Shown piece after piece: positions 22,857 to 31,914 of a stretch of 64,000 nt of DNA. How positions within the stretch are numbered: position 1 is the first letter of the stretch; every line of letters begins with the position of its first letter. The notes below the pieces were generated by a model, which saw nothing but the letters and a program-made list of their open reading frames with translations, searched no databases and was not told the DNA's origin. A program made the position numbers and the translations under genes. Source of the DNA: Acidobacteriota bacterium (lineage in GTDB: Bacteria; Acidobacteriota; Terriglobia; Terriglobales; Acidobacteriaceae); NCBI GenBank assembly GCA_021780315.1, contig JAJXYY010000042.1, positions 682,001 through 746,000 on the forward strand, written 5' to 3'.

Positions 22857-23716
22857 CGGTGACACGTCTCGCAGCTCGAAAGCTCATTCGGCGTACGAAT
22901 GTGATACTGCGCCGTCAGATACTTGCCCAGCTCAGCCTGACTCGTGAACTTCTGGTAGCTCGCAGGAATCGCAACCCCCATCAGTGGCCCCAGGTCAGCA
23001 CTCTCCGTGCGGCCCGGTCCGTGCGGTCCATTCTCCAGCATCGCCACCTCAGGTCCATTCGCACCCGGGTTGGTCGTCGTGCAGCTTACATTCTGGGCCG
23101 TCGCGCCGCCCTTCACCGTGCTCGAACACCACACCGGCTTATCGGTCGAAGGACCAGCCCACGACATGTTGTAGATCTCACTCACCGGACGCAGATTCAC
23201 ACCAGGGTTGCGATGGCAGTTCAAGCACCACTCCATCTGCAGCGTGTTCTGCTGATACATCAGCGGCATCTCGTCCACACGCCCATGGCAGCTCGCGCAA
23301 CCAATGCCCTTGTTCACATGGATATCGTGGTTGAAGTACACATAGTCCGGCAGGTCATGCACGCGAATCCACTGGATCGACGCACCCGTCGCCCAGCTCT
23401 GCCGTACCGGCTCCAACAGCGCGGCGTTCGTCCAGATCTGCGCATGGCAGTTGATACAAGTCTTGGTCGGAGGTATTCCCGCATACGCGGCCTTCTCCAC
23501 CTGCGTGTGGCAGTACTGGCATTGCAGCCCCAGACCCTCAACGTGGTGTTTATGGCTGAACGGTACCGGCTGGTCCGGTCGCTGACCCTGCCGCGTCACC
23601 CAAGGCGAACGTTGCAACTGGTCCAGCGCTACCCCGAGCGAGATGACGATCAAGCCAGTCAATACCAGGCTGAATCGGACCAACGCGTTCGAACTGCGGT
23701 CAAAAACTTGCGCCAT
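22853..23716 (-). CDS. actA: Alternative complex III pentaheme cytochrome c subunit ActA
   Basis: This 287-residue protein has an N-terminal membrane anchor/signal (VRFSLVLTGLIVISLGVAL) and five CxxCH heme motifs: CQYCH (66-70), CINCH (87-91), CASCH, CLNCH and, at the very C-terminus, CETCH. This is the expected multiheme subunit of alternative complex III, facing the periplasm. It is the first gene of the operon, so the promoter must lie in 23717-24000. An AGGAAAG precedes the ATG. The last heme motif ends one residue before the stop, which itself overlaps actB. Confidence 0.95.
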
Positions 23717-24215
23717 GAGTGCTTTCCTGCTTCCCCTGCGTTACTTAGATACAGAGAGGTCGAGAAGTTGCCGTCAATCGGTTCCGCATCGCACACCTGC
23801 CTGATACCCGACTAGCCAGCGGTTCACTTGTTGAAGACGCGCCACTTGGATGCGCCCGGAGATAAAAAGTACTCCACGAAATTCTGAGTATAGCAGTGGA
23901 AAAAGGGAAAAATAGTGGCCGTCCGAATACCGAAAATATTTTTCATCGCCAGTTTATTTTTTTTCTCAGTGACGACCATCACACCAAACACTACATCTCG
24001 TATGACATGCTCTATTCTCGGGCAAATTCACACAAAATAGCTGATAACGACCTTTTCCCGGAATGGATTCCGCCAACGTATCTCAACCGCTAACCCAGAC
24101 CGCTTCAGTCGTACTTCCAACCTCGAATTCCGCTACCCAACCACTCCCAAATCCCCCGAATACTACACCCCAATATCCCCCGCAGACCACCCCCCGCTGC
24201 TGTACCCTCATCTCC
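23717..24215. promoter_or_regulatory. Divergent intergenic region, promoter zone of the act-cta operon
   Basis: No convincing gene lies here. The region separates the respiratory operon (minus strand) from alkA (plus strand). On the minus strand a TATACT hexamer at 23887-23892 could be a -10 box for actA, but no good -35 is visible, so the assignment is weak. Positions about 23890-24060 are clearly AT-richer than the surroundings, with A and T runs, as expected for a promoter region. An in-frame extension of alkA back to 24063 is open but its codons look non-coding (Pro/Thr/Gln-rich). Confidence 0.4.
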
Positions 24216-24926
24216 ATGCCGCGACCCCACGCCCGCCCCCGCCCGCCCCGCTACGATATCGCCCTCGCGCTCACCCAGCTTACCGCCGCCGACCCCAAAC
24301 TCGGCAAGCTCATCCACCGCGCGGGCCCCTTCACCATGAAGCTCGCCTCCACCCAGTCCCCCTTCGAAGCCCTCGCCGAATCCATCATCTACCAGCAGCT
24401 CCATGGCAAGGCCGCCGCCACCATCCACCGCCGCCTGCTCGAATCCTTCCACCCACTCTGCGGCCCCGATACCCACTTCTCTCCCCAACACCTGCTCGAC
24501 TGCCCCAACGACCAACTCCGCGCCGCTGGCCTCTCCCACAACAAATCCCTCGCCCTCCGCGACCTCGCCGCCAAATCCCTCGACGGCACCGTCCCCACCC
24601 TCGCCCGCATCCGTCGCATGTCCGACGACGACATCATCGCCCACCTCACCCAGGTTCGCGGCATCGGCAAATGGACCGTCGAGATGATGCTCCTCTTCCG
24701 CCTCGGCCGGCCCAACGTCCTCCCCGTCGACGACTACGGCATCCGCAAAGGCTTCGCCCTCACCTTCGGCAAGCTCAAGCCCAACGACAAAGTCACCCCG
24801 CTCGACCTCCCCAAACCCGACCTCATCCGTGCCCGAGCCAAACGCTGGCAGCCCTGGTGCTCCGTCGCCTCCTGGTATCTCTGGCGCGCCTGCGACCTCG
24901 CCGCCGGCAAACTCCCCCACCCCTGA
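24216..24926 (+). CDS. alkA: DNA-3-methyladenine glycosylase II (AlkA-like HhH-GPD)
   Basis: This 236-residue protein is a base-excision repair glycosylase that removes alkylated purines. The family's fold is seen from FEALAESIIYQQLHGKAA onward, and the helix-hairpin-helix with the catalytic acid is clear: LTQVRGIGKWTVEMMLLF followed by VLPVDDYG (Asp172/173). I chose the ATG at 24216 because the conserved part begins about ten residues later; an upstream in-frame ATG at 24063 would add 51 low-complexity residues. No partner repair gene is adjacent. AlkA is induced by alkylation in some bacteria, but no Ada-type regulator is visible here. Confidence 0.9.
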   Translation: MPRPHARPRPPRYDIALALTQLTAADPKLGKLIHRAGPFTMKLASTQSPFEALAESIIYQQLHGKAAATIHRRLLESFHPLCGPDTHFSPQHLLDCPNDQLRAAGLSHNKSLALRDLAAKSLDGTVPTLARIRRMSDDDIIAHLTQVRGIGKWTVEMMLLFRLGRPNVLPVDDYGIRKGFALTFGKLKPNDKVTPLDLPKPDLIRARAKRWQPWCSVASWYLWRACDLAAGKLPHP

Positions 24927-25001
24927 CAGCGACCCACCACCCCCATACGACCTTCGCGCCATCCACATTCCCTCAGCCCGCGATACCCTAACATCACTTC
25001 T

Positions 25002-27593
25002 ATGGCGAAGACACGTTCTGGCATGTTCAAGATCGCCGCCCCCGACGCGGCACCTCCTCCCCCGCCCCAGCGCTACATCTGTGTCCACGGACACTTCTAC
25101 CAGCCGCCGCGCGAAAACCCCTGGCTCGAAACCGTCGAAGTCCAGGAGTCCGCCGCCCCCTACCACGACTGGAACGACCGCATCACCGCCGAGTGCTACG
25201 CCCCCAACGGAGCCTCCCGCATCGTCGACAAGCAGAACGTCATCATCCGCATCGTCAACAACTACGCCCGCATGAGCTTCAACTTTGGCCCCACCCTGCT
25301 CAGTTGGCTCCACGACAACGCCCCCCGCACCTACCGCATGATCCTCGATGCCGACAAAGCCAGCCGCCTCCGCTACTCCGGCCACGGCTCCGCCATCGCC
25401 CAGGTCTACAACCACATCATCATGCCCCTCGCCACCCCACGCGACGCCCGCACCCAGATCCGCTGGGGCATTGCCGACTTCGAACACCGCTTCGGGCGCA
25501 AACCCGAAGGCATGTGGCTCGCCGAGACCGCCGTCAACCGCGAAGTCCTCGACATCCTCGCCCAGGAAGGCATCAAGTTCACCATCCTCGCACCCAACCA
25601 GTGCGCCCGCGTCCGCCCCATCTCCCCCGGAACCCCCCAGCTCGCCTGGACCGACACCCCCGACGCCTCCGTCGACCCCACTCACCCCTACCTCGTCCCC
25701 CTCGACCACGGCCGCAGCATCGCGGTCTTCTTCTACGACGGCCCCGCCTCCCGTGCCATCGCCTTCGAGGGCCTCCTCAACTCCGGCGAAATCTTCGCCT
25801 CCCGCCTCATCCAGGGCTTCCCCGCCAACTCCACCGCACCCGCCCAACTCGTCCACGTCGCCACCGACGGCGAAAGCTATGGCCACCACCACAAACACGG
25901 CGAGATGGCCCTCTCCTACGCGATGCACTGGATCGAAGAAGAAAAACTCGCCAAACTCACCAACTACGGCGAATTCCTCAGCAAATTTCCACCCCAATGG
26001 CAGGCCGAAGTCGCCGAAAATACCTCCTGGTCCTGCATCCACGGCGTCGAACGCTGGCGCTCCAACTGCGGATGCAACGGAGGTAAACCCGGCTGGAACC
26101 AGCTCTGGCGCAAACCCCTCCGCGATGCCCTCGACTTCCTCCGCGACGCCGCCGCTCCACTCGCAGAACAGCTCGCCGCCAACCTCCTCACCAACCTCTG
26201 GGACGCCCGCGACGCCTACATCCACGTCGTCCTCGATCGCTCCGCAGCCTCCACCAACAAATTCTTCCAGCAGTTCGCTCGCCACCCTCTATCGCCCGCA
26301 GAACGCACCACCGTCCTCGAACTCCTCGAACTCCAACGCCACACCCAGCTCATGTACACCTCCTGTGGCTGGTTCTTCGACGAGATCTCCGGCATCGAAA
26401 CCGTCCAGATCATCGCCTACGCAGGACGCGTCCTCCAACTCGCCGCCAAGCTCTTCGGACAGCCCGGCAAAGACCTTGAGCCACAGTTCCTCGCCATCCT
26501 CGGTCAGGCCATCAGTAACGTCCCCGAGATCGGAAACGGCGCCGAGGTCTACAACCGCTACGTCTCCGCCATGCGCATCGGCCTCGAACAAGTCGGCGCC
26601 CACTACGCCATCAGCTCCGTCTTCCGCTCCTACCCCGAAGACGGCGAACTCTTCTGCTTCGACCTCCACCGAGACTCCCTCGAAGCCTTCACCTCCGGCC
26701 GTGGTCGCGTCGCCATCGGCCAGGCACACGTCCGCTCCCGTATCACCGAGGAGTCAGAAGCCATCTGCTTCGCCGTCCTCCACCTCGGCGACCAGAACCT
26801 CTCCGCAGCCGTCAAACGCTTCGACGCCAACAACCCCGAACAGGCCGCCGCGTTCACCGCCTTCTCCACCGACGTCAGCAAAGCCATCCGCCGCGCCAAC
26901 CTCCCCGAGGTCATCCGCCTCATCGACCACTTCTTCGCGCCACTCCCCTCCGAAACCCCCACCGACGCCAACGCCGAAGCCCCCACAACCACCGGATACT
27001 CCCTCACCTCCCTCTTCGCCGACGAGCAGCACCGCATCCTCCGAACCATCCTCAACCAGACCGTCTCCGAGATGGAGGACTCCCTCCGCAAAATCTACGA
27101 AGACCACGCCTCCCTGCTCCACTTCCTCGCCGAAGCCGGCATGACCGCTCCTCCCGCACTCGCACTCGCTGCTAACTTCGCCATCAACTCCAGCCTCCGC
27201 CACGCCATCGAGGCCGACCCCTTCGACCCCACCGAAATCGAAAACCTCCTCGCCCGCGCCAGCAGCGATCAGGTCACCCTCGATGCCGCCATCCTCGGCT
27301 TCAACGCAGGCCAACGCATGAAGCGCGCCATGGTCCGCCTCGAACAAGCCGCCGCCGGGGAAGCCCCCGCCGCGCAGGCCCTCGCCAGCGCCCTCACCGT
27401 CGCCAACTCCCTCCGCACCCTCCCCTTCGAGGTCAACTTCTGGCAGGCCCAGAACATCTGGAACGACCTCCTCCGCCGCAGCGACAAAAACTACTGGACC
27501 GAAGACTGGAAAGAAGGCTTCAAAAACCTCGGCGAAGCTCTCAACATCGCCGTAGACCGCCTCGTAGTAGAAGAAGGCGTCACCACCTTCTAA
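25002..27593 (+). CDS. Glycoside hydrolase family 57-like protein with DUF3536
   Basis: This 863-residue protein begins, after a short variable tail, with YICVHGHFYQPPRENPW, the classic GH57 start, and continues with NFGPTLLSWL and FGRKPEGMWLAETAVNREVLDIL, where the Glu is placed like the family nucleophile. Later VATDGESYGHHHKHGE is also typical. The C-terminal half corresponds to DUF3536, which always accompanies this GH57 subgroup. It has no signal peptide, so it is likely cytoplasmic; the family acts on alpha-glucans, but the DUF3536 subgroup has no well-established substrate. The dispersed palindrome at 27627 follows the stop by 33 bp. Confidence 0.88.
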   Translation: MAKTRSGMFKIAAPDAAPPPPPQRYICVHGHFYQPPRENPWLETVEVQESAAPYHDWNDRITAECYAPNGASRIVDKQNVIIRIVNNYARMSFNFGPTLLSWLHDNAPRTYRMILDADKASRLRYSGHGSAIAQVYNHIIMPLATPRDARTQIRWGIADFEHRFGRKPEGMWLAETAVNREVLDILAQEGIKFTILAPNQCARVRPISPGTPQLAWTDTPDASVDPTHPYLVPLDHGRSIAVFFYDGPASRAIAFEGLLNSGEIFASRLIQGFPANSTAPAQLVHVATDGESYGHHHKHGEMALSYAMHWIEEEKLAKLTNYGEFLSKFPPQWQAEVAENTSWSCIHGVERWRSNCGCNGGKPGWNQLWRKPLRDALDFLRDAAAPLAEQLAANLLTNLWDARDAYIHVVLDRSAASTNKFFQQFARHPLSPAERTTVLELLELQRHTQLMYTSCGWFFDEISGIETVQIIAYAGRVLQLAAKLFGQPGKDLEPQFLAILGQAISNVPEIGNGAEVYNRYVSAMRIGLEQVGAHYAISSVFRSYPEDGELFCFDLHRDSLEAFTSGRGRVAIGQAHVRSRITEESEAICFAVLHLGDQNLSAAVKRFDANNPEQAAAFTAFSTDVSKAIRRANLPEVIRLIDHFFAPLPSETPTDANAEAPTTTGYSLTSLFADEQHRILRTILNQTVSEMEDSLRKIYEDHASLLHFLAEAGMTAPPALALAANFAINSSLRHAIEADPFDPTEIENLLARASSDQVTLDAAILGFNAGQRMKRAMVRLEQAAAGEAPAAQALASALTVANSLRTLPFEVNFWQAQNIWNDLLRRSDKNYWTEDWKEGFKNLGEALNIAVDRLVVEEGVTTF

Positions 27594-27626
27594 CCCACAC
27601 CCCAACCGCCACCAGCTCCCAGGTGC

Positions 27627-27652
27627 CCCATGTCTCGCCCCTGAGACATGGG
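27627..27652. repeat. Dispersed palindromic repeat, copy 1
   Basis: Perfect 10-bp arms CCCATGTCTC and GAGACATGGG surround a 6-base loop (GCCCCT). The same element, with the same preceding GTGCC, recurs at 29618-29643, and again at 62775-62800. It lies 33 bp after a stop codon. No T-run follows, so it is more like a REP-type element than a classical terminator. Confidence 0.85.
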
Positions 27653-27774
27653 AAGATTAATCCTCCCCGCACTCCAGCATCACGACACTCCCCTCTCGTG
27701 ACCAGGAAGATTCAACCGGTGCTATAGTTCCCTCAATCACCAACACCACCAAATTCATCCACCAGGCAAAAACC

Positions 27775-29592
27775 ATGCTTCGTCATCGCATCCTGTCCTG
27801 TGTCGCCCTGCTCACCTCTGCCGTCTCCCTCTCTGCCGCGCCCGATTACATCCTCTACCTCCGCATCGCCCCTACCCACTCTGACCTCTTCATCTCCAAC
27901 GCCGACGGCACCGACGAACGCCCCCTCACCCAATCCGGCTCTCTCGACTACAACCCCGCATGGTCCCCTAAAGCCGACTGGATCGCCTTCACCTCCGAGC
28001 GCGCTGGCTCCGCCGATCTCTACCGCATCCGTCCCGACGGCACCGGCCTCGAGCGCCTCACCGACCACCCCGCCTACGACGATCAGGCCGCCTTCTCCCC
28101 CGACGCCCAACACCTCGTCTTCGTCTCCACTCGCGCCGCCGGTTTCGCCAACCTCTGGACCCTCGACCTCGCCACCCGCAAAGCCGCGCCCCTCACCTCC
28201 GGCCGTGGTGGAGACTTCCGCCCCGCATGGTCCCCCGACGGACAATGGATCGCCTTCTCCTCCGATCGCGGTAGCAACCTGCCCCCCGCCAAAGGCCGCT
28301 GGGAGCGACTCCACCTCGTCGATATCTACCTCATCCATCCCGACGGAACCGGCCTCAAACGCATCTCCCAGCACGGCAACTTCTGCGGCAGCCCCAAGTG
28401 GACCCCCGATAGCAAAGCCGTCCTCGCCTACTGCATGTCCGCAGAAGAGACCTGGACCTATCGCGTAGATAGATTCGATGGCAACACCAGCCTCATCCAG
28501 ATCGACATCGCCACCGGCAATTCCAGCCCCGCTCCCGTCCCAACTGGCGTCAAGATCTTCCCGACAGTCCTCCCGTCAGGCGAGTTCGCCTACGTGCGCC
28601 GTCGCACCACCACCCCTGGCGTCTTTTACGCCAGCGGCAAATCCGGTCCCGCAGGCGCAAACCTCCACTCGCCCTCCTGGTCCCCCGACAACACCCACGT
28701 CGTCTACGCGCGCACCACCCAAACGCGCTCCTCTGAACCAACCCCGCTCTTCTCTCCCAACCCCAACTTTCAGGTAGCCGGAACCACCTTTCTGCCCGCC
28801 TACGATCCCACCGGTGCACGCTTCGCCACCACCACCATCAACCCGGACCACACCAGCAGCCTCAAAATCGTCCCCGAAGGCCACCCAGCCCACTCCATCT
28901 TCGACAACAAGCAACTCATGCTCGCCCCCCAATGGTCCCCAGATGGCCGCCAGATCGTCTTCGGCATCGGTGGCTTCACCGCCTTCCTCGACTTCGCCAG
29001 CGGTGGCCAAAAGCCCGCCGACCCCGTCAACGGAGGAGCACAGGTCGCCCTCATCAACGCCGACGGAACCGGCTTCCACCTCATCACCACCGGCCCCAAT
29101 AACAACGGCTTTCCATCCTTCGCACCCGACGGTAAACACATCGTCTACCGCACCGCCGGCCCGCAGGGCGAAGGCCTCCGCATCCTCAACCTCGCCGACC
29201 AATCCACCTCCACCCTCACCGCCGACTACGACAACTTCCCCGTCTGGTCCCCACGCAAAAACCTCATCGCCTTCATCCGCAAGATCGACGGCAACTTTGA
29301 AGTCTTCACCATCCACCCCGATGGCAAAGACCTCCAGCAACTCACCAACTCCCCCGGCAACGAAGCCCACCTCGCCTGGTCCCCCGACGGCGAACGCCTC
29401 CTCTTCACCAGCACCCGCATGGGATTCAAAGACGAAGCGCTCTACACCATGGCCCCCCAGCCTTACGGCGAAATCTTCGTCATGCGCTACGACGGCACCC
29501 ACCTCGAACAGATCACCGACGATCAGTGGGAAGAAGGCGGCCCCGCCTGGCAACCACGCCCAGCCACCGCCACCGCCACCATCGCAAGATAA
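27775..29592 (+). CDS. Secreted TolB-like PD40 beta-propeller protein
   Basis: This 605-residue protein has a signal peptide ending near SLSAAP and then about ten PD40/WD40-like repeats of the TolB type, for example FISNADGTDERPLT, PAWSPDGQWIAFSSDRG, LTNSPGNEAHLAWSPDG. Such proteins form beta-propellers in the periplasm or at the cell surface and usually bind partners rather than catalyse. There is no TolB N-terminal domain and no Tol-Pal gene nearby, so it is not the canonical TolB. A possible promoter has -10 TATAGT at 27723-27728. A copy of the dispersed palindrome follows the stop by 25 bp. Confidence 0.85.
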   Translation: MLRHRILSCVALLTSAVSLSAAPDYILYLRIAPTHSDLFISNADGTDERPLTQSGSLDYNPAWSPKADWIAFTSERAGSADLYRIRPDGTGLERLTDHPAYDDQAAFSPDAQHLVFVSTRAAGFANLWTLDLATRKAAPLTSGRGGDFRPAWSPDGQWIAFSSDRGSNLPPAKGRWERLHLVDIYLIHPDGTGLKRISQHGNFCGSPKWTPDSKAVLAYCMSAEETWTYRVDRFDGNTSLIQIDIATGNSSPAPVPTGVKIFPTVLPSGEFAYVRRRTTTPGVFYASGKSGPAGANLHSPSWSPDNTHVVYARTTQTRSSEPTPLFSPNPNFQVAGTTFLPAYDPTGARFATTTINPDHTSSLKIVPEGHPAHSIFDNKQLMLAPQWSPDGRQIVFGIGGFTAFLDFASGGQKPADPVNGGAQVALINADGTGFHLITTGPNNNGFPSFAPDGKHIVYRTAGPQGEGLRILNLADQSTSTLTADYDNFPVWSPRKNLIAFIRKIDGNFEVFTIHPDGKDLQQLTNSPGNEAHLAWSPDGERLLFTSTRMGFKDEALYTMAPQPYGEIFVMRYDGTHLEQITDDQWEEGGPAWQPRPATATATIAR

Positions 29593-29617
29593 CCCTCTCA
29601 CGATTGTTTCCGGGTGC

Positions 29618-29643
29618 CCCATGTCTCGCCTCTGAGACATGGG
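29618..29643. repeat. Dispersed palindromic repeat, copy 2
   Basis: Identical 10-bp arms to copy 1 (CCCATGTCTC / GAGACATGGG), with loop GCCTCT and the same GGTGCC lead-in. It lies 25 bp after the PD40 gene and 21 bp before the converging tgt stop, so it separates convergent genes. Confidence 0.85.
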
Positions 29644-29664
29644 TATGTAAACCCTCAACTCCCG

Positions 29665-30807
29665 TCACACCCCAACCGCCAACTCCCCTCGCACCCGGCT
29701 CATCGTATCCAGATAAAACGCCAGATTATGCACCGAATTCAACGTCGCACTCAACGCCTCCCCCGCCACAAATAAATGCCGCAAATACGCCCGCGAATAC
29801 CGCCGGCACACCATGCACCCGCACGCCGCATCGATCGGCCCCTGGTCCTCGGCATACTCCTTCCGCTTGATGTTCATCCGCACCACCTTGCCATCCTCCC
29901 GCGCAAACACCAGTCCATGCCGCCCCGCCCGCGTCGGCAGCACGCAGTCCATCATGTCCACGCCCATCTTCGCGTACTCTACAATCTCGTCCGGATACCC
30001 CACCCCCATCACATACCGCGGCTTGTCCTGCGGCAGATGCTCCAGCGTCCGCGCAATCATCTCCCGCGTCACCTCCCTCGGCTCGCCCACCGCCAAACCC
30101 CCAATCGCATACCCCGGAAAATCCATCGCCACCAAACGCTCCGCGCTCTCCTTCCGCAAATCCGCATACATCCCACCCTGCACAATCCCAAACAGGCTCT
30201 GCGTCCTCCCCCCCAGCGTCTCAAACCAGGGCACACTCTCTTTATGTAACTCAAAATGGTCTTTACTCCGCTGCGCCCACGCATGCGTCAATCCCATACT
30301 CTCCCGCGTCCGTTCCCACGTCGCCGGAGTCTCCACACACTCGTCGAACACCATCATCACATCCGCGCCCAGCGCCATCTGCACATCCATCGAGTGCTCC
30401 GGAGAGAAAAAATGCTTGCTCCCATCCAGATGCGACCGAAACTCCACCCCCTCCGGCGTTATCTTCCGCAGCTTGCTCAAACTGAACACCTGAAACCCGC
30501 CCGAGTCCGTCAACATCGGACGCTCCCAGCTCATAAACCTGTGTACGCCCCCCATCCGCCGCACCAGCTCATGCCCCGGCCGCAGATACAGGTGATACGT
30601 ATTCGCGAGAATGATCTGCGCCCCCGCCCCACCCGCGCCAATCTCCTCCAACACGCCCTGCTCGACGGCCTTCACACTCGCCACCGTCCCCACCGGCATG
30701 AACACCGGCGTCTCCACTACCCCATGTGGCAGCTCCAGCCGGCCCCGCCGCCCACCACCCTCAGCCACACGCGCCACGTCAAATCCCAAACTAGTCCCAA
30801 CACTCAT
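29665..30807 (-). CDS. tgt: tRNA-guanine(34) transglycosylase (queuine tRNA-ribosyltransferase)
   Basis: This 380-residue enzyme exchanges guanine at the wobble position of GU(N) tRNAs for preQ1. It carries the active-site block LTDSGGFQVFSL, a second conserved block GGLAVGE, and the zinc site near the C-terminus (CGCMVC with RRYSRAYLRHLF). Length and order fit bacterial Tgt. I place the start at 30807 (MSVGTSLGFDV), where homology begins; an upstream ATG at 30843 would add 12 residues without clear support. No other queuosine gene is seen nearby. Confidence 0.95.
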   Translation of the reverse strand: MSVGTSLGFDVARVAEGGGRRGRLELPHGVVETPVFMPVGTVASVKAVEQGVLEEIGAGGAGAQIILANTYHLYLRPGHELVRRMGGVHRFMSWERPMLTDSGGFQVFSLSKLRKITPEGVEFRSHLDGSKHFFSPEHSMDVQMALGADVMMVFDECVETPATWERTRESMGLTHAWAQRSKDHFELHKESVPWFETLGGRTQSLFGIVQGGMYADLRKESAERLVAMDFPGYAIGGLAVGEPREVTREMIARTLEHLPQDKPRYVMGVGYPDEIVEYAKMGVDMMDCVLPTRAGRHGLVFAREDGKVVRMNIKRKEYAEDQGPIDAACGCMVCRRYSRAYLRHLFVAGEALSATLNSVHNLAFYLDTMSRVRGELAVGV

Positions 30808-30868
30808 CCCCAGATTGTAGAAGCATCCACCCAGGAGCCTCACTCCACCCTGCCCTGCTCTCGCCTTC

Positions 30869-30917
30869 TACTCCCTACTCCCTCTTCCCTGCTCCCTGCT
30901 TCTAACCCCTACCCCCT
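30869..30917. repeat. Degenerate heptanucleotide tandem repeat
   Basis: Seven successive 7-base units run through the tgt/DedA-rhodanese intergenic space: TACTCCC twice, TCTTCCC, TGCTCCC, then more diverged units (TGCTTCT, AACCCCT, ACCCCCT). On the minus strand it reads as purine-rich GGGAGTA-type units. The strict period and strand asymmetry suggest a short tandemly repeated repeat, not a gene. It starts four bases from the DedA-rhodanese stop. Confidence 0.6.
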
Positions 30918-30920
30918 GCC

Positions 30921-31901
30921 CTATTCAAACTTCGGCAGCCGCTGCAGATCGCTCTCCGGAACCATCTCCACTGCGCCCCCCGCCTTCACCCACGCCTTCA
31001 TCCCGCCTTCAATCACCTGTGCATGGCAGTTCTCCTGCTTCAGCATGTGCGCCACCCGCACGCTCGTCGTATCCCGCAGACAGCTGCAGTACAAATAAAT
31101 CTCGCACTCCGGAGCCATAAACTCCCGCAGCGCTACCAACTCCTCATGCAAACGGTGCGGCTCCACCCGGATCGAGTTCTTGATCCGCTGCATCCCCGGA
31201 TCGTAGTACCCATGGCTGCGAACATCCGCAATCACCACCAGCTTGTCCGGCGTCAACTCCTGCAGCCGCTCATGCAAACTCGCCGCCGATATCTTCTCGA
31301 TCTCCTGGTACCGCCGCGCCCGCAGCGTAAAGCCCACCACCGCCACCCCATACCCCACCAGCAACACCACCGCCGCCAGCAGCACAAAGTGTCCGATCCG
31401 CTCCAGCCCCTGTGCGATCTCCAGCAGCAGTCCGCTGAACCCATACCCAACCAGCAGCCACGTGCTGCAGTACAGCGTAACCCCCAGCGCATCCAGCCGC
31501 AAAAATCGCCCGAAACGCATCGTCAAACTCCCCGCCAGCGGTGCCGCCATCGCCCCCAGCCCCGGGATAAACTTCGCAAACAACAGCGTCTTCGCTCCCC
31601 GCCGATAAAAATATCCCGCCGCCCCAAAGATGCACTGCTCCGGATTCAACGACACCCGGCACATCCCCGAGAGCAGCCACCACCCCGTATACCGTCCGCC
31701 CAGATACAGCAGCGTGTCCCCCGCCAGCCCCGACCCCACCGCCACCGCCAGCAGCCACCCCAGCCGCAATCCATGGTGCGCCGCCGCTCCCGCCGCCAGC
31801 AGCGTAATCGACATCGGCAGCGGTACCCCCAGCGCCGCCACAAACAACACCACCCCCACCACCAGGTAGCCATGCTGCGCAATCACTTCGATAACACCCA
31901 T
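30921..31901 (-). CDS. DedA/VTT membrane protein fused to rhodanese domain
   Basis: This 326-residue protein joins two domains. Residues about 1-200 are a DedA/VTT (SNARE-associated) membrane domain with VPLPMSITLLAAGAAA, and the family motif FAKFIPGLGAMAAPLAG. Residues about 215-315 are a rhodanese fold with ADVRSHGYYDPG and the active-site loop YLYCSCLRDTTSVR, whose Cys is present. DedA proteins act in polyprenyl-phosphate or phospholipid recycling; what the cytoplasmic sulfurtransferase-like domain adds is unknown. I start at MGVIEVIAQHG (31901), 13 bp after the receptor gene; upstream codons are Arg-rich and lie inside that gene. The two genes may be cotranscribed. Confidence 0.85.
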   Translation of the reverse strand: MGVIEVIAQHGYLVVGVVLFVAALGVPLPMSITLLAAGAAAHHGLRLGWLLAVAVGSGLAGDTLLYLGGRYTGWWLLSGMCRVSLNPEQCIFGAAGYFYRRGAKTLLFAKFIPGLGAMAAPLAGSLTMRFGRFLRLDALGVTLYCSTWLLVGYGFSGLLLEIAQGLERIGHFVLLAAVVLLVGYGVAVVGFTLRARRYQEIEKISAASLHERLQELTPDKLVVIADVRSHGYYDPGMQRIKNSIRVEPHRLHEELVALREFMAPECEIYLYCSCLRDTTSVRVAHMLKQENCHAQVIEGGMKAWVKAGGAVEMVPESDLQRLPKFE

Positions 31902-31914
31902 ACGCCACCCTAAC

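Noticed and set aside
24105..26285. 726-residue open frame on the minus strand opposite alkA and the GH57 gene
   Set aside because: Gly/Glu/Val-rich composition typical of the antisense of GC-rich genes, no domain, and it overlaps two clearly recognised genes.
27775..29592. Canonical TolB
   Set aside because: PD40 repeats only; no TolB N-terminal domain and no tol-pal neighbours.
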